Shown in pieces: positions 12,616-24,170 of a stretch of 64,000 bases of DNA. The DNA is from Tragulus kanchil (lineage: Eukaryota; Chordata; Mammalia; Artiodactyla; Tragulidae), in assembly GCA_022376925.1 (NCBI GenBank), contig JAIOJX010000030.1, positions 173,409,298 to 173,473,297 on the forward strand. Reading direction: 5' to 3'. Each line of letters starts with the position of its first letter. Position 1 is the stretch's first letter. The position numbers were made by a program, and so were the translations under genes. Below the pieces are notes generated by a model. The model had not been told where the DNA came from. It saw only the letters and a list, made by a program, of their open reading frames with translations, and did not search any database.

Positions 12616-12655
<40 letters not shown>
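12616..12655. repeat. CA microsatellite (20 units)
   Basis: Perfect CA tract at the end of the Bov-tA. The block-3 second copy at 13753-13788 has 18 units. Confidence 0.95.
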
Positions 12656-12657
<2 letters not shown>

Positions 12658-13431
12658 AATACATAGTCTTTTGGTAACAAGTTTCAATAATACAACTTAC
12701 GGTGCGTGCGACTCAGACATGACCCATGGAGGAACTGGTCATGTTCATGTGAAACTATTGTGAACAAAGTCACTCCAGGTAATAAACGGATGGCTACTGT
12801 ACGTAAAGACCCTAGATTCTGGGTCACTGGACCACTTTGAGAGGGCAATTTATTTTAGATTATTACTTTAAGTCAGAGAAGAGAATAGGTTAAGAAAACA
12901 CATTTGAAGGTAAGTATTTGCCTGTAGGTCAGTGCAAAATAAATAGACCAAGACTGAAAATTAAGCCAATCAATGAGTAGTAAGAGAACTGAAAGTCTGA
13001 ACACAGAATGGGAGTAAAGACGGAAAGACAGATTCTTCCACATTCCAATAAATGGGACTGAGAAATCACATCTCAAGATGGTAAGAAGGTGATGTGTATA
13101 GCATAAATTATTAATGTGAGATAACATGACTTACTGCTTTCAATTTAGAACTTCCTCCTAAGCCCAGAGGGCTACATCCACGTGGGTATTTCCTCTTATT
13201 CTAGCTTAAAATTTTCTGTTTAATACAAGAATTGATCATTTATCTACTGTGGGGGCTCAAAGGCCATAGATCACATAAATTTCTAAATATCCTGCCTGGT
13301 TTAAGGCAGAAGACCTACCTAACAATGTCGTTTCTGGAAAAATTAGTTCACAGTGAAGAAAAAAAAATTAATGAATAGTGTAAGTGAGTCTAACCACAAT
13401 ATGTATTAAGAGAATCCCATAGGAATAAACA

Positions 13432-13750
13432 GGTTTCCCAGGTGGCACTAGTAATGAGCCCACCTGCCAATACAGGATACATAGAGACATGGGTTTGATC
13501 CCTGGGTCAGGAAGCTCCCCTGGAGGAGAGGATGGAAACCCACTCCAGTATTCTTTTTTTTTTTTTTTTTTTTTTGCCACGTCTGTTGATCTTTCATTTA
13601 TTTATCTTTGCTCTTTTGGCCTGTGTGGGACCACTGGACCACCAGGGAAGCCCCCACTCCAGTATCCTTGCCTGAAAAATCCCACAGACAGAGGAGTCTG
13701 GCAGGCTGCAGCCCATGGGGTTGAGAACAGCCAAACATGACCGAAGTGAC

Positions 13751-13788
<38 letters not shown>
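13432..13788 (+). mobile_element. second copy of the nested Bov-tA/SINE pair
   Basis: Same composite as at 12295-12655, with the identical target-site duplication at 13539-13551 and 13653-13665. It exists because of block duplication 3, not a second insertion. Confidence 0.85.
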
Positions 13789-13790
<2 letters not shown>

Positions 13791-13921
13791 AATACATAGT
13801 CTTTTGGTAACAAGTTTCAATAATACAACTTACGGTGCGTGCGACTCAGACATGACCCATGGAGGAACTGGTCATGTTCATGTGAAACTATTGTGAACAA
13901 AGTCACTCCAGGTAATAAACG

Positions 13922-16102
13922 GATGGCTACTGTACGTAAAGACCCTAGATTCTGGGTCACTGGCACCTGTAGCTTTGAGAGGGCAATTTATTTTAGATTA
14001 TTACTTTAAGTCAGAGAAGAGAATAGGTTAAGAATACATTTTCAACATAGTCACTGACGATTTCAAAAATGATACAAAACAAACAGTATGGGATACAATA
14101 AATCTAACCATTGACCTCTTTTTACTTTCAAGAAGAATCTGCCCTTAGGGACTCATCCATGAGCTCCTAACCACCATTTAAGTTCTATTCTGGTCATTTA
14201 TTAACTTCTGGGTACTATGCTTGGCAAATGTGTCTGCTGGAAATCTCAAGAATGCATTCTAATATCTTCTACTGGCAACTGCCTTGGATAATTCTGGCTT
14301 GTTCCTTCTGGAAACCACTGGATTTTTTCCTCCAGAAATGATTAACTGCTTAAATAAAACACTCCTGTATTCTGTTCTGTTGTCAGTCTAATCTTTTGCA
14401 CCTTTGACAAGTTTTCAAGGAAGCTTCAATTTGGGTATTACATGTCCAAATGGATCCAATCAAAATCTAAATTGCTGAACTGACAAGTGAACATAGGAAC
14501 TTGTTTGTGAATAAACATGATAATTAATGATAATCAATGGGATAGTTTAGTCAAGTAAATCTTATGAGCATAGCTTTTACTAATAAGCATTTGTCAAACT
14601 GTGTTGCTCAGCAAACAACCTTGCTTTAGGGACTTATTAAGAACACAGTTTTAACAAAACCATTGTCAAAAGAAAGCAAACAAAAAATACAGCTTCCCAG
14701 AAATTCAAGGAAATGGTATCTTTTTGATGGCACTGGTACAGAATTACTGACAGACTCATTAATACATACCCATGTTTCGTATATAATGCTTATCAACTCA
14801 GAGGGAAGAAAAAGATCCCTTCGCCTTGCTCTTTTCTCTAAAATAATCTAAATACTAGCTCTACAGGTTTCACAATATGCATCTTTATAGTTCACAGAGT
14901 TTAGAATTATGAATACAAAAACGCTTTGACATCAAGATGGTACAGCAACAAACTACATGTGATAAGATGGATTGATTCTAATTGGATTTAATTAGAAATC
15001 AGCAACACACTAAAGATGGCTACTGTCTGACCCTAGATTCTGGGTCACTGGCACCTGTAGCTTTGAGAGGGCAATTTATTTTAGATTATTACTTTAAGTC
15101 AGAGAAGAGAATAGGTTAAGAATACATTTTCAACATAGTCACTGACGATTTCAAAAATGATACAAAACAAACAGTATGGGATACAATAAATCTAACCATT
15201 GACCTCTTTTTACTTTCAAGAAGAATCTGCCCTTAGGGACTCATCCATGAGCTCCTAACCACCATTTAAGTTCTATTCTGGTCATTTATTAACTTCTGGG
15301 TACTATGCTTGGCAAATGTGTCTGCTGGAAATCTCAAGAATGCATTCTAATATCTTCTACTGGCAACTGCCTTGGATAATTCTGGCTTGTTCCTTCTGGA
15401 AACCACTGGATTTTTTCCTCCAGAAATGATTAACTGCTTAAATAAAACACTCCTGTATTCTGTTCTGTTGTCAGTCTAATCTTTTGCACCTTTGACAAGT
15501 TTTCAAGGAAGCTTCAATTTGGGTATTACATGTCCAAATGGATCCAATCAAAATCTAAATTGCTGAACTGACAAGTGAACATAGGAACTTGTTTGTGAAT
15601 AAACATGATAATTAATGATAATCAATGGGATAGTTTAGTCAAGTAAATCTTATGAGCATAGCTTTTACTAATAAGCATTTGTCAAACTGTGTTGCTCAGC
15701 AAACAACCTTGCTTTAGGGACTTATTAAGAACACAGTTTTAACAAAACCATTGTCAAAAGAAAGCAAACAAAAAATACAGCTTCCCAGAAATTCAAGGAA
15801 ATGGTATCTTTTTGATGGCACTGGTACAGAATTACTGACAGACTCATTAATACATACCCATGTTTCGTATATAATGCTTATCAACTCAGAGGGAAGAAAA
15901 AGATCCCTTCGCCTTGCTCTTTTCTCTAAAATAATCTAAATACTAGCTCTACAGGTTTCACAATATGCATCTTTATAGTTCACAGAGTTTAGAATTATGA
16001 ATACAAAAACGCTTTGACATCAAGATGGTACAGCAACAAACTACATGTGATAAGATGGATTGATTCTAATTGGATTTAATTAGAAATCAGCAACACACTA
16101 AA
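13922..16102. repeat. doubled block 4 (13922-15013 and 15014-16102)
   Basis: Direct copies at an offset of 1088 beyond the first bases. The start of copy two is garbled: ctactgtctgaccc replaces ctactgtacgtaaagaccc. Otherwise identical, including the 62-codon frames at 14663 and 15751. The block is AT-rich single-copy DNA with no gene. Its ends overlap blocks 3 and 5. Confidence 0.93.
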
Positions 16103-18228
16103 ATGAAATTATGCAAGAATTATTTAAATGCTTCAAAATGAAAAATATTTTTTTTTAAAATCATGTTTTCTTTCTAATAGAGATTTACCATAAGAATAAA
16201 TTACAGCTATTTGATCAAAGTTCCTTTTTGAATAAGTCTTTTTACAATTATAATGGCTTTTTCCAGTTGGTACCTTAAGAACGATTTTTTTTCTTGTCCC
16301 TAATGTTAGCATAAGATTTTAGATTTGAATATCTGACTTAGTATAATGCATCTCCATTAATATTAGACATCAAGAAAGAACTCAAAATCCAAATATACTT
16401 TTCAAATTTCTTACAAAGACATAGCAGTGACTGACAATTACTAGCCTAATTATTCAAAGCAATAGAAGTCTTCTTTTGGCTCCATTTTTATCTCTCCAAG
16501 AGCTGCTATTTTCCATGAAAAATATATGGTCATTTAGTTAAAATTTCAGTGGCCTTATAAATACAGTCTTAATATCAAATTTTGGGACATGAATTATGGA
16601 CACCAGATAGAATGGTGACTAGGAGTCACATCAGACAGTTTACATACAAAATGTTTTTCAGGTTTACAATAATGCCAGACTGAAAAAGACAAATGCAACC
16701 CAATGGTCATTGCAGCTTTATTTACAATAGCTAGGACATGGAAGCAATGTAGATGCCTAAAGACAGAGGAATGGATAAAGAAGCTGTGTTACATACATAC
16801 AATGGAATATTATTCAGTCATAAAAAGGAATGCATTTCAGTCAGTCCTAATGAGGTAGATGAACCTAGAGCCTATTATAGAGTGAAGTAAGTCAGAAAGA
16901 GAAAAACAATTATCATATACTAATGTACACTTATCGAATCTAGAAGGATGGTACTGATGAACCTATTTGCAGAGAGCAATGGAGACACAGACATTGATAA
17001 CAAATTTATGGACACAGCTGATGGGGAAGAAGGAGAAGATGGGAGGTATGGAGAGTAACATGGAAACATACATTACCTTATATGGGAAATGGAGACTCTG
17101 GGAACTTACAAAAACGCTTTGACATCAAGATGGTACAGCAACAAACTACATGTGATAAGATGGATTGATTCTAATTGGATTTAATTAGAAATCAGCAACA
17201 CACTAAAATGAAATTATGCAAGAATTATTTAAATGCTTCAAAATGAAAAATATTTTTTTTTAAAATCATGTTTTCTTTCTAATAGAGATTTACCATAAGA
17301 ATAAATTACAGCTATTTGATCAAAGTTCCTTTTTGAATAAGTCTTTTTACAATTATAATGGCTTTTTCCAGTTGGTACCTTAAGAACGATTTTTTTTCTT
17401 GTCCCTAATGTTAGCATAAGATTTTAGATTTGAATATCTGACTTAGTATAATGCATCTCCATTAATATTAGACATCAAGAAAGAACTCAAAATCCAAATA
17501 TACTTTTCAAATTTCTTACAAAGACATAGCAGTGACTGACAATTACTAGCCTAATTATTCAAAGCAATAGAAGTCTTCTTTTGGCTCCATTTTTATCTCT
17601 CCAAGAGCTGCTATTTTCCATGAAAAATATATGGTCATTTAGTTAAAATTTCAGTGGCCTTATAAATACAGTCTTAATATCAAATTTTGGGACATGAATT
17701 ATGGACACCAGATAGAATGGTGACTAGGAGTCACATCAGACAGTTTACATACAAAATGTTTTTCAGGTTTACAATAATGCCAGACTGAAAAAGACAAATG
17801 CAACCCAATGGTCATTGCAGCTTTATTTACAATAGCTAGGACATGGAAGCAATGTAGATGCCTAAAGACAGAGGAATGGATAAAGAAGCTGTGTTACATA
17901 CATACAATGGAATATTATTCAGTCATAAAAAGGAATGCATTTCAGTCAGTCCTAATGAGGTAGATGAACCTAGAGCCTATTATAGAGTGAAGTAAGTCAG
18001 AAAGAGAAAAACAATTATCATATACTAATGTACACTTATCGAATCTAGAAGGATGGTACTGATGAACCTATTTGCAGAGAGCAATGGAGACACAGACATT
18101 GATAACAAATTTATGGACACAGCTGATGGGGAAGAAGGAGAAGATGGGAGGTATGGAGAGAGTAACATGGAAACATACATTACCTTATATAAAAGAGACA
18201 GCAAATGGGAATGACTCTGGGAACTTAA
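16003..18228. repeat. doubled block 5 (16003-17108 and 17108-18228)
   Basis: Direct copies at an offset of 1105. The end of copy one is compressed (tatatgggaaatggagactc) relative to copy two, which has about a dozen extra bases around 18187-18210. The first 100 bases occur a third time at 14914-15013 through block 4. Confidence 0.92.
16680..17108 (+). mobile_element. L1 ORF2 tail and 3' UTR, truncated by block duplication
   Basis: L1 ORF2 C-terminal coding remnant: caatagctaggacatggaag encodes the conserved ...ARTWKQ region, followed by the WIKK..YIYTMEYYS-type segment at about 16775-16830. The copy is cut at the block-5 junction. The intact version is at 17785-18400. Confidence 0.8.
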
Positions 18229-18400
18229 ACCCGAACTCAGTAACTCAGACCCTAGAGGGTTATGGGATGGAGAGGGAAGTGGGAGAGATGTTCAGGTGGG
18301 AGGGACATGGGTAAACCTATGACTGATTCATATTGATGTTTGGTAGAAATCAATGCAATACTGTAAAGTAATTATCCTGCAATTAAAAATAAATAAAATG
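17785..18400 (+). mobile_element. L1 LINE 3' end (ORF2 tail plus 3' UTR)
   Basis: The same element as at 16680, here running through the 3' untranslated region (gactctgggaacttaaaccc, ggagagggaagtgggagaga) to the terminus tgcaattaaaaataaataaa near 18380-18398. Frame-disrupted and non-autonomous. This 3' terminus differs from the ccaatataaaataaaaact type at 6780 and 62490, so two L1 lineages are present. Confidence 0.8.
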
Positions 18401-18742
18401 TCTAACCCACAGATGTTGTTAATGTTATGTCATTTAATTGTTATCCCATATAAAAATAAAGCTCAGCGAGGATAAGTTATTTATTTAAAAGACTCAAAAA
18501 ATTTAAATGTCCTAAGAGCTAATTTTTATAGCATTTTCCATAGGCCATCCAGTGGTCCATGGGAGACTAACATTCTTGAGAAAATAAGGTTAAAATAAAA
18601 ATAGCACATATTAACCTCAATATCAGTGAAATGACCCCAGAGAATTTGTCTATATCCATAGGCAAACTGGCTCCTCCTAAAAGTTCACAATATGGAACAT
18701 CTATAGACAGCTTGCTTATAAGAAGAGGTTAGCATCTATATG
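18401..18742. other. AT-rich single-copy sequence
   Basis: No feature recognised. Confidence 0.4.
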
Positions 18743-18753
18743 CCCAGTCTCTT

Positions 18754-19108
18754 CTCTTTTTTTAATGGAAGAAGAGAGGTCCTTAGAGAAACAGTTTTAT
18801 TTATTTATTTAGTTTTAATTTTGGGGTGGGATGGGAGGGAGGGGCGGGGCGGGCCACTTCTATTGATTCTTCATTTATCTGTTTTCATCCATCTCTGTTC
18901 TTTGGCCCGTGTGGGCCTCCCATTGCAGTGGCCTCTGTTGTTGCAGAGCACCAGCTCTGGGCGCACACGACCCAGAGCTCTGGCTCAGTAATTGGACACA
19001 TCAGTCCAGCCGCTCCATGGCACGTGGGATCCTCCCAGGCCAGGGATTGAACTGGCGCCCCTTGCATTGCAAGGCGGTGTCCTTACCCACTGGACCACCA
19101 GGGAAGCC
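18754..19108 (-). mobile_element. young SINE with apparent 3' transduced flank
   Basis: The SINE proper occupies about 18797-19108 (minus; head ccaccagggaagccc at the right, TTTA-repeat tail at 18798-18816). The perfect 11-bp direct repeat cccagtctctt is at 18743-18753 and 19109-19119, about 45 bp further left than the SINE tail. Between them lie a T-run (18755-18763) and about 30 bp of unrelated sequence. This fits a transcript that read past its own A-rich tail and was polyadenylated downstream. The alternative is that the left repeat matches by chance. Confidence 0.65.
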
Positions 19109-19284
19109 CCCAGTCTCTTGTTTTGAAGTCATAGTTCAAATACACATCTCTTCATTGTCACTAGGGTATGATACATAAGAGGGCAAAGGCAAGTCAGGAC
19201 TTTGACACTAAGGCAACCTGTCACTGGAGGAAAACAAAGGCAGTGTGGAAGAAGCAACCTAGGAACTTCTACTCCCTTCTCCTG

Positions 19285-19440
19285 TGTGATCCTCACCATG
19301 AGCTACTATTAATAGGATATCATTTACTACTTAGAATAATGAGATTAAGAGGAGTTAAACAATTTGTCCCAAGTCATACAACTAGTGAATAATGGAGCTG
19401 GCCTTTCAGTTCAGTATCTGAAGTCATATCTAAAGTCTGC
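19285..19440 (+). mobile_element. MIR SINE fragment
   Basis: Shows the MIR core order: gatcctcaccatgag, then a degraded gaggaaac region, gttaaacaatttgtcccaag, tcatacaactagtgaataat, ggagctgg. Ancient and heavily diverged. Confidence 0.65.
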
Positions 19441-19911
19441 AGAATGAGAGGAAGTAGCTTCTTGAGGAGGCATTCAACCATCCATACACCTATTGCTGTG
19501 TATGTAATCAACACTGTAGATTATACACAGAGGCATATGAAAATAAATTCTCTCATAACAAAATTCATCGCATGGGTACTAGCATTTGCTGTGAGGATAC
19601 CCAGCAGCAATATTGTCTTGTATACATTATGGAAAGAAGAACACCAGACTCTCCAGCCAGTTTCAGAGGGCAGCAGTTTCAGCTGCCCTCTGTCAGTGCT
19701 CGAACAACTTAGAGACAGTGTGGAGCAAAAGGAATGTGAGTTCAAATCTGCCACTCGCTGAAAAAATTTTCAATAAAATTTTCATGGTAATAAAGTATCC
19801 AAAACTTGAAAGAAGGAAGAAGATGACTGTTTATTCTTTTGATGTCAAAAGAATATTGGAACATTGCCTATGAAGGAGAACATACTATGCCACCCTAAAG
19901 ATGCCATTTAA
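19441..19911. other. single-copy sequence with a 105-codon frame
   Basis: The plus-strand frame at 19444-19761 encodes no recognisable domain, and the minus strand has an overlapping frame of 77 codons. I treat both as chance. A spliced exon cannot be excluded without conservation data. Confidence 0.35.
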
Positions 19912-20094
19912 TATTTATTTATTGGGGTCTTAGCAATGGCATTTGGGATCTTCTGTTGTGGCGGCTGAGCTCAGTAGTTGTAGCTCAAGTTGCTCCTCAG
20001 TATATGGGATCTTAGTTCCTCAACCAGGGATCCAACCTGTGTCTCCTGCATTGCAAGGCAGATTCTTAACCACTGGATCATCAGGGACATCCCA
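19912..20094 (-). mobile_element. older CHR-type SINE fragment
   Basis: In plus orientation: gtggcggctgagctcagtag, then atatgggatcttagttcctc, aaccagggatccaacctgtg, and the head aaccactggatcatcaggga. This matches classical CHR-2-like structure and differs in the body from the young family. Confidence 0.65.
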
Positions 20095-20807
20095 AGATGT
20101 CACTTTTTAAGTTATTTAAGGAACAGCTGTTGCATCAAGCACACTCTGACTTTCCTTTGTTCCCCTAACCACAGAAAGTACATCTCTCTTCTGAAGAGTA
20201 CCTTCCCTGTACCAGGAGGGTAGACGGAAATAGGGAAATACAAATAGGGAAATTGGGAGCAAACAAATGTGTTCAAAAACACCCAACAGCAACAACAAAA
20301 CATCTTATTATTTCTTCACTAATTTATTACCCCAAACCCAAACTCCTTCATCCTGTCAATTTTGCACATTTATTGTTTCCTTGTCTAAAAGTTATAAAAT
20401 CTGCCTACTTTAGTCACTTCTTTGAATCTCCTATTTTATGAGACTCTCATAGATGCAAAATTAAACTTGTTTTTTCTTTTATTAATCTGTCTTACACCAA
20501 TTTAATTGTTAGACTAGTTAAAGAACTTAGAAGGGAAGAAGGGAACAGTTATCCATCCTTACACCCAGTAGACCTACAGAAGGATTTCTATCATTTCATA
20601 TTTGTTATTCATTGCAACTCATAGTTTGAGGTGGATGCAAGTTTGTAGGTCAACATGTTGCAAGTAATTTTTATTCAAAAGAAAAAAAAATATTTTTGTT
20701 TAGTAAAAATGACTTCCTAAATGTTACACTCTTATCCTACAGTCTTATAGGACATTCACTAGGTTTGTAACCAGTTTTACCATCTCGCTTTGACATGTGT
20801 GTGTATA
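20095..20807. other. AT-rich single-copy sequence
   Basis: No repeat, gene or RNA feature recognised. Confidence 0.4.
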
Positions 20808-21008
20808 TGTGTGTGCTCAGTTGCGCTCAACTCTTTGCGAGCCCATGGACTGGCTCCACTGTACATGGGATTTTCCAGGCATGAATACTGGAATGGGTTA
20901 CCATGCCCTCCTCCAGAGGATCTTTGCAACTCAAGTATTGAACCCATGTTTCTTGTTTCTTTTGCCTTGACAGGCAGATTCTTTAGCACTGTGCCACCTG
21001 GGAAGCCC
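20808..21008 (-). mobile_element. Bov-tA SINE
   Basis: Plus-orientation tail gtgtgctcagttgcgctcaa, body ttttccaggcatgaatactg and head gtgccacctgggaagccc. Moderately diverged. Confidence 0.85.
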
Positions 21009-21089
21009 AAACTGACTGTAACTATTTTGTTTCTTGATTCCTCCTTTGAATTAGCTGTCTTCCTATTGGTTCTGTTACTAATGAGTGTT

Positions 21090-21110
21090 AAAAAAAAAAA
21101 AAAAAAAAAA
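21090..21110. repeat. poly-A run
   Basis: About twenty consecutive A residues without a recognisable retroelement upstream. Confidence 0.8.
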
Positions 21111-21302
21111 ACTTTAACAAATACTCATATCTATATGAGAAAAATGTGATTTAATATTTTGAAAATTGTGCAACGACATTATTTAATCCTCAGGGTCTTA
21201 TTTTCCTTATTGCAAAATATAAATAATAACTTCCTCATACTGCTTGGAATGATTAAATGAGAGATGCTACCAATCCAGTAGTCTATGCTCATCCAATGTT
21301 CT

Positions 21303-23450
21303 AATAAAATAAAATTGTAATATTATAGCAGTAATTAATTGCAATTGCCATTTTATTATTTATTTTGCTATTTCTCCAATGTAAATTATGGCATACATGT
21401 ATATTTATGGTCTGAATTAATAAATCTTTGCTAAGAATTGACTGGGTAAACACGTGATTTAATTTAAGTTCTATGAGAGTTAAGGCAGGGCATCTCAAAC
21501 GCTCTATAGTCAAAGATCATTTTTAAAAAATCCTCTCCATTTTGGCAATTCTGTACAAAACAATAAAAATAAATAACTAAGAAAATGAGGGAAAATCTAT
21601 GATATAAAAACAAATACTGTTAATTTTAAATTTATTCATTAGACATAAAACCACCATTGGTTTCCTATAAATATCTAACGTCTCCTCTCAATTTCTTAAC
21701 CTCTCTTGCTGTAAACCACTTGTAAACAGTGTGGGAACTAGCACTGGTTCAGAGTATGCTTGGAGCAGAAATGGCATAAGATTCACCAGATAATGAAGTG
21801 ATGCTCCTTAAGAAAAGCCATCAGCTCTATGACATTAACCTCTAGCCGCTACTGACACTAACTCAGTATGCTGGGCTCATTATACTGTCTCTGAATTTCC
21901 CACTGGCACAGACAGCCACTTACACCTATGATGACTAACAAATTAGCACATATATCAGCAGCAACACAGTCTTTAGTTTTAAACTACGGAGTAAATAGGA
22001 AGATGGTTTACACAAGTGAGAGCAAAGATGAATGAATGGTGTCTGAGCAGCTAACATTATTACTAGAAATAGTAATTATTAATAATAGTAATAGTAATTA
22101 AAAATGGTATAGTAATAGTAATTATATTACTATTACATTATATATATATATTACTAATTATATTAATAATAGCAATAGTAATTATTACTAGCAAAATTAC
22201 TTAGTGTTAATCTTACTAGTAATACTACTAGTATTGCTACTAGGCCTGAATGACAAGCATACCTCTACTGCCTGAAGAATTAAGCCCTCAGCAAGACTGC
22301 AGATTTCCACAATGGAAACTTAAAATGTGCTTTACTTTATATTCTCCTTTAAACTATGCTTTTTTGTTGAATTAATAAATGCTCAATGTGTCTAAAGAAT
22401 AAAATAAAATTGTAATATTATAGCAGTAATTAATTGCAATTGCCATTTTATTATTTATTTTGCTATTTCTCCAATGTAAATTATGGCATACATGTATATT
22501 TATGGTCTGAATTAATAAATCTTTGCTAAGAATTGACTGGGTAAACACGTGATTTAATTTAAGTTCTATGAGAGTTAAGGCAGGGCATCTCAAACGCTCT
22601 ATAGTCAAAGATCATTTTTAAAAAATCCTCTCCATTTTGGCAATTCTGTACAAAACAATAAAAATAAATAACTAAGAAAATGAGGGAAAATCTATGATAT
22701 AAAAACAAATACTGTTAATTTTAAATTTATTCATTAGACATAAAACCACCATTGGTTTCCTATAAATATCTAACGTCTCCTCTCAATTTCTTAACCTCTC
22801 TTGCTGTAAACCACTTGTAAACAGTGTGGGAACTAGCACTGGTTCAGAGTATGCTTGGAGCAGAAATGGCATAAGATTCACCAGATAATGAAGTGATGCT
22901 CCTTAAGAAAAGCCATCAGCTCTATGACATTAACCTCTAGCCGCTACTGACACTAACTCAGTATGCTGGGCTCATTATACTGTCTCTGAATTTCCCACTG
23001 GCACAGACAGCCACTTACACCTATGATGACTAACAAATTAGCACATATATCAGCAGCAACACAGTCTTTAGTTTTAAACTACGGAGTAAATAGGAAGATG
23101 GTTTACACAAGTGAGAGCAAAGATGAATGAATGGTGTCTGAGCAGCTAACATTATTACTAGAAATAGTAATTATTAATAATAGTAATAGTAATTAAAAAT
23201 GGTATAGTAATAGTAATTATATTACTATTACATTATATATATATATTACTAATTATATTAATAATAGCAATAGTAATTATTACTAGCAAAATTACTTAGT
23301 GTTAATCTTACTAGTAATACTACTAGTATTGCTACTAGGCCTGAATGACAAGCATACCTCTACTGCCTGAAGAATTAAGCCCTCAGCAAGACTGCAGATT
23401 TCCACAATGGAAACTTAAAATGTGCTTTACTTTATATTCTCCTTTAAACT
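21303..23450. repeat. doubled block 6 (21303-22355 and 22398-23450)
   Basis: Direct copies at a constant offset of 1095 with no internal difference seen. The 42-base joint (22356-22397) is informative: its right part, tgctcaatgtgtctaaag, is a garbled version of the sequence just before copy one (tgctcatccaatgttct, 21287-21303). Its left part is a garbled version of what follows copy two. Confidence 0.93.
22060..22240. repeat. AT-rich TAG/TAA/TTA trinucleotide tract with inverted repeats
   Basis: Imperfect TAATAG/ATTACT runs. A perfect hairpin has 11-bp arms gtaatagtaat (22112-22122) and attactattac (22126-22136) around a 3-base loop. Second copy at 23155-23335. Low-complexity DNA able to fold back on itself. 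Confidence 0.8.
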
Positions 23451-23582
23451 TTGAATCTCAATAAGAGATTAATCTGGAGCCAATTTCTGTTTCCATTACT
23501 TGCTTTGTCATGCAAATATAATGCTGGCCTACTTTGCCTTTTCTTTTCTTTTTCACTGTTTGATTTCACCTATATATAGACT

Positions 23583-24170
23583 CTTTTTTTAAAAAAAACG
23601 TTTATTTTGCTTTTAACTTTTACAGAGTTTTGTTGTTTACAGATATGTATGTTCTCAGATTAGTTTTATGTATATCCCCCTCATCCCACCCCTCCCAACC
23701 ATCACACAGCACCCCTGAAGGATCCCCTTTTCTCACAGAGCAATGACTAGAGCTATTTTCTTCAGTTATGATGGTACAGGCCTTCATGCTACTTCCTTCA
23801 CACCTCCCACCCTCTGTTCCTTCCCAACAATGTCCATATGTCCACTGTCCATGTCTGTCTTTCTGTTGCTTCACTGCGTGTGCCATCATCACCATTCTGC
23901 TAGATTCCATATATTTGTATTAATATATTGTATTTGTCCTTCTCTTTCTGACTGACTTCACTTTTTATGATATGTTCTAGATCCAGCCACCTCATTAGGG
24001 CTGATTCTTCTGCATTTCTCTTTACAGCTGTGTAGTATTCCATTGTATATATGTAACAGAGCTTCTTTATCCATTCATTCGTTGATGGACATCTAGGTTG
24101 CTTCCATGTTCTAGCTATTGTATAGAGAGCTGAAATGAACAGGGGTTGAAGAGCAAACGTTCCATCCATT
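23583..24170 (-). mobile_element. L1 LINE, ORF2 C-terminus and 3' UTR
   Basis: The minus strand from 24169 to 23900 translates as the conserved end of L1 ORF2 (…TWKQPRCPSTNEWIKK…, then YIYTMEYYTAVKRN, ending KDKYNILIQIYGI with a stop). The 3' untranslated region follows to about 23583, where a T/A-rich end marks the poly-A. 5'-truncated within ORF2. The preserved frame makes this one of the younger L1 copies here. Confidence 0.88.

Larger units (their letters stand above)
12295..12655 (+). mobile_element. Bov-tA SINE interrupted by a nested SINE
   Basis: The plus-strand head (aggtttcccaggtggcacta) and body run to 12415, are interrupted by a foreign 100-bp insert, and resume at 12516-12615. 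The element ends in a pure CA tract expanded from the ttcactcac-type tail of Bov-tA. The second copy, 13432-13788, comes from block 3. Confidence 0.85.
11767..14038. repeat. doubled block 3 (11767-12905 and 12903-14038)
   Basis: Direct copies at an offset of about 1136-1138. The CA microsatellite is 40 bp in the first copy and 36 bp in the second, and the poly-T near 12418 differs by one base. The end of copy one is garbled: ctggaccactttgag replaces ctggcacctgtagctttgag. The last 110 bases of copy two are also the start of block 4. Confidence 0.92.

Noticed and set aside
23583..24170. Functional reverse-transcriptase gene
   Set aside because: Only the last 89 codons of L1 ORF2 are present. 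The catalytic domain is absent.
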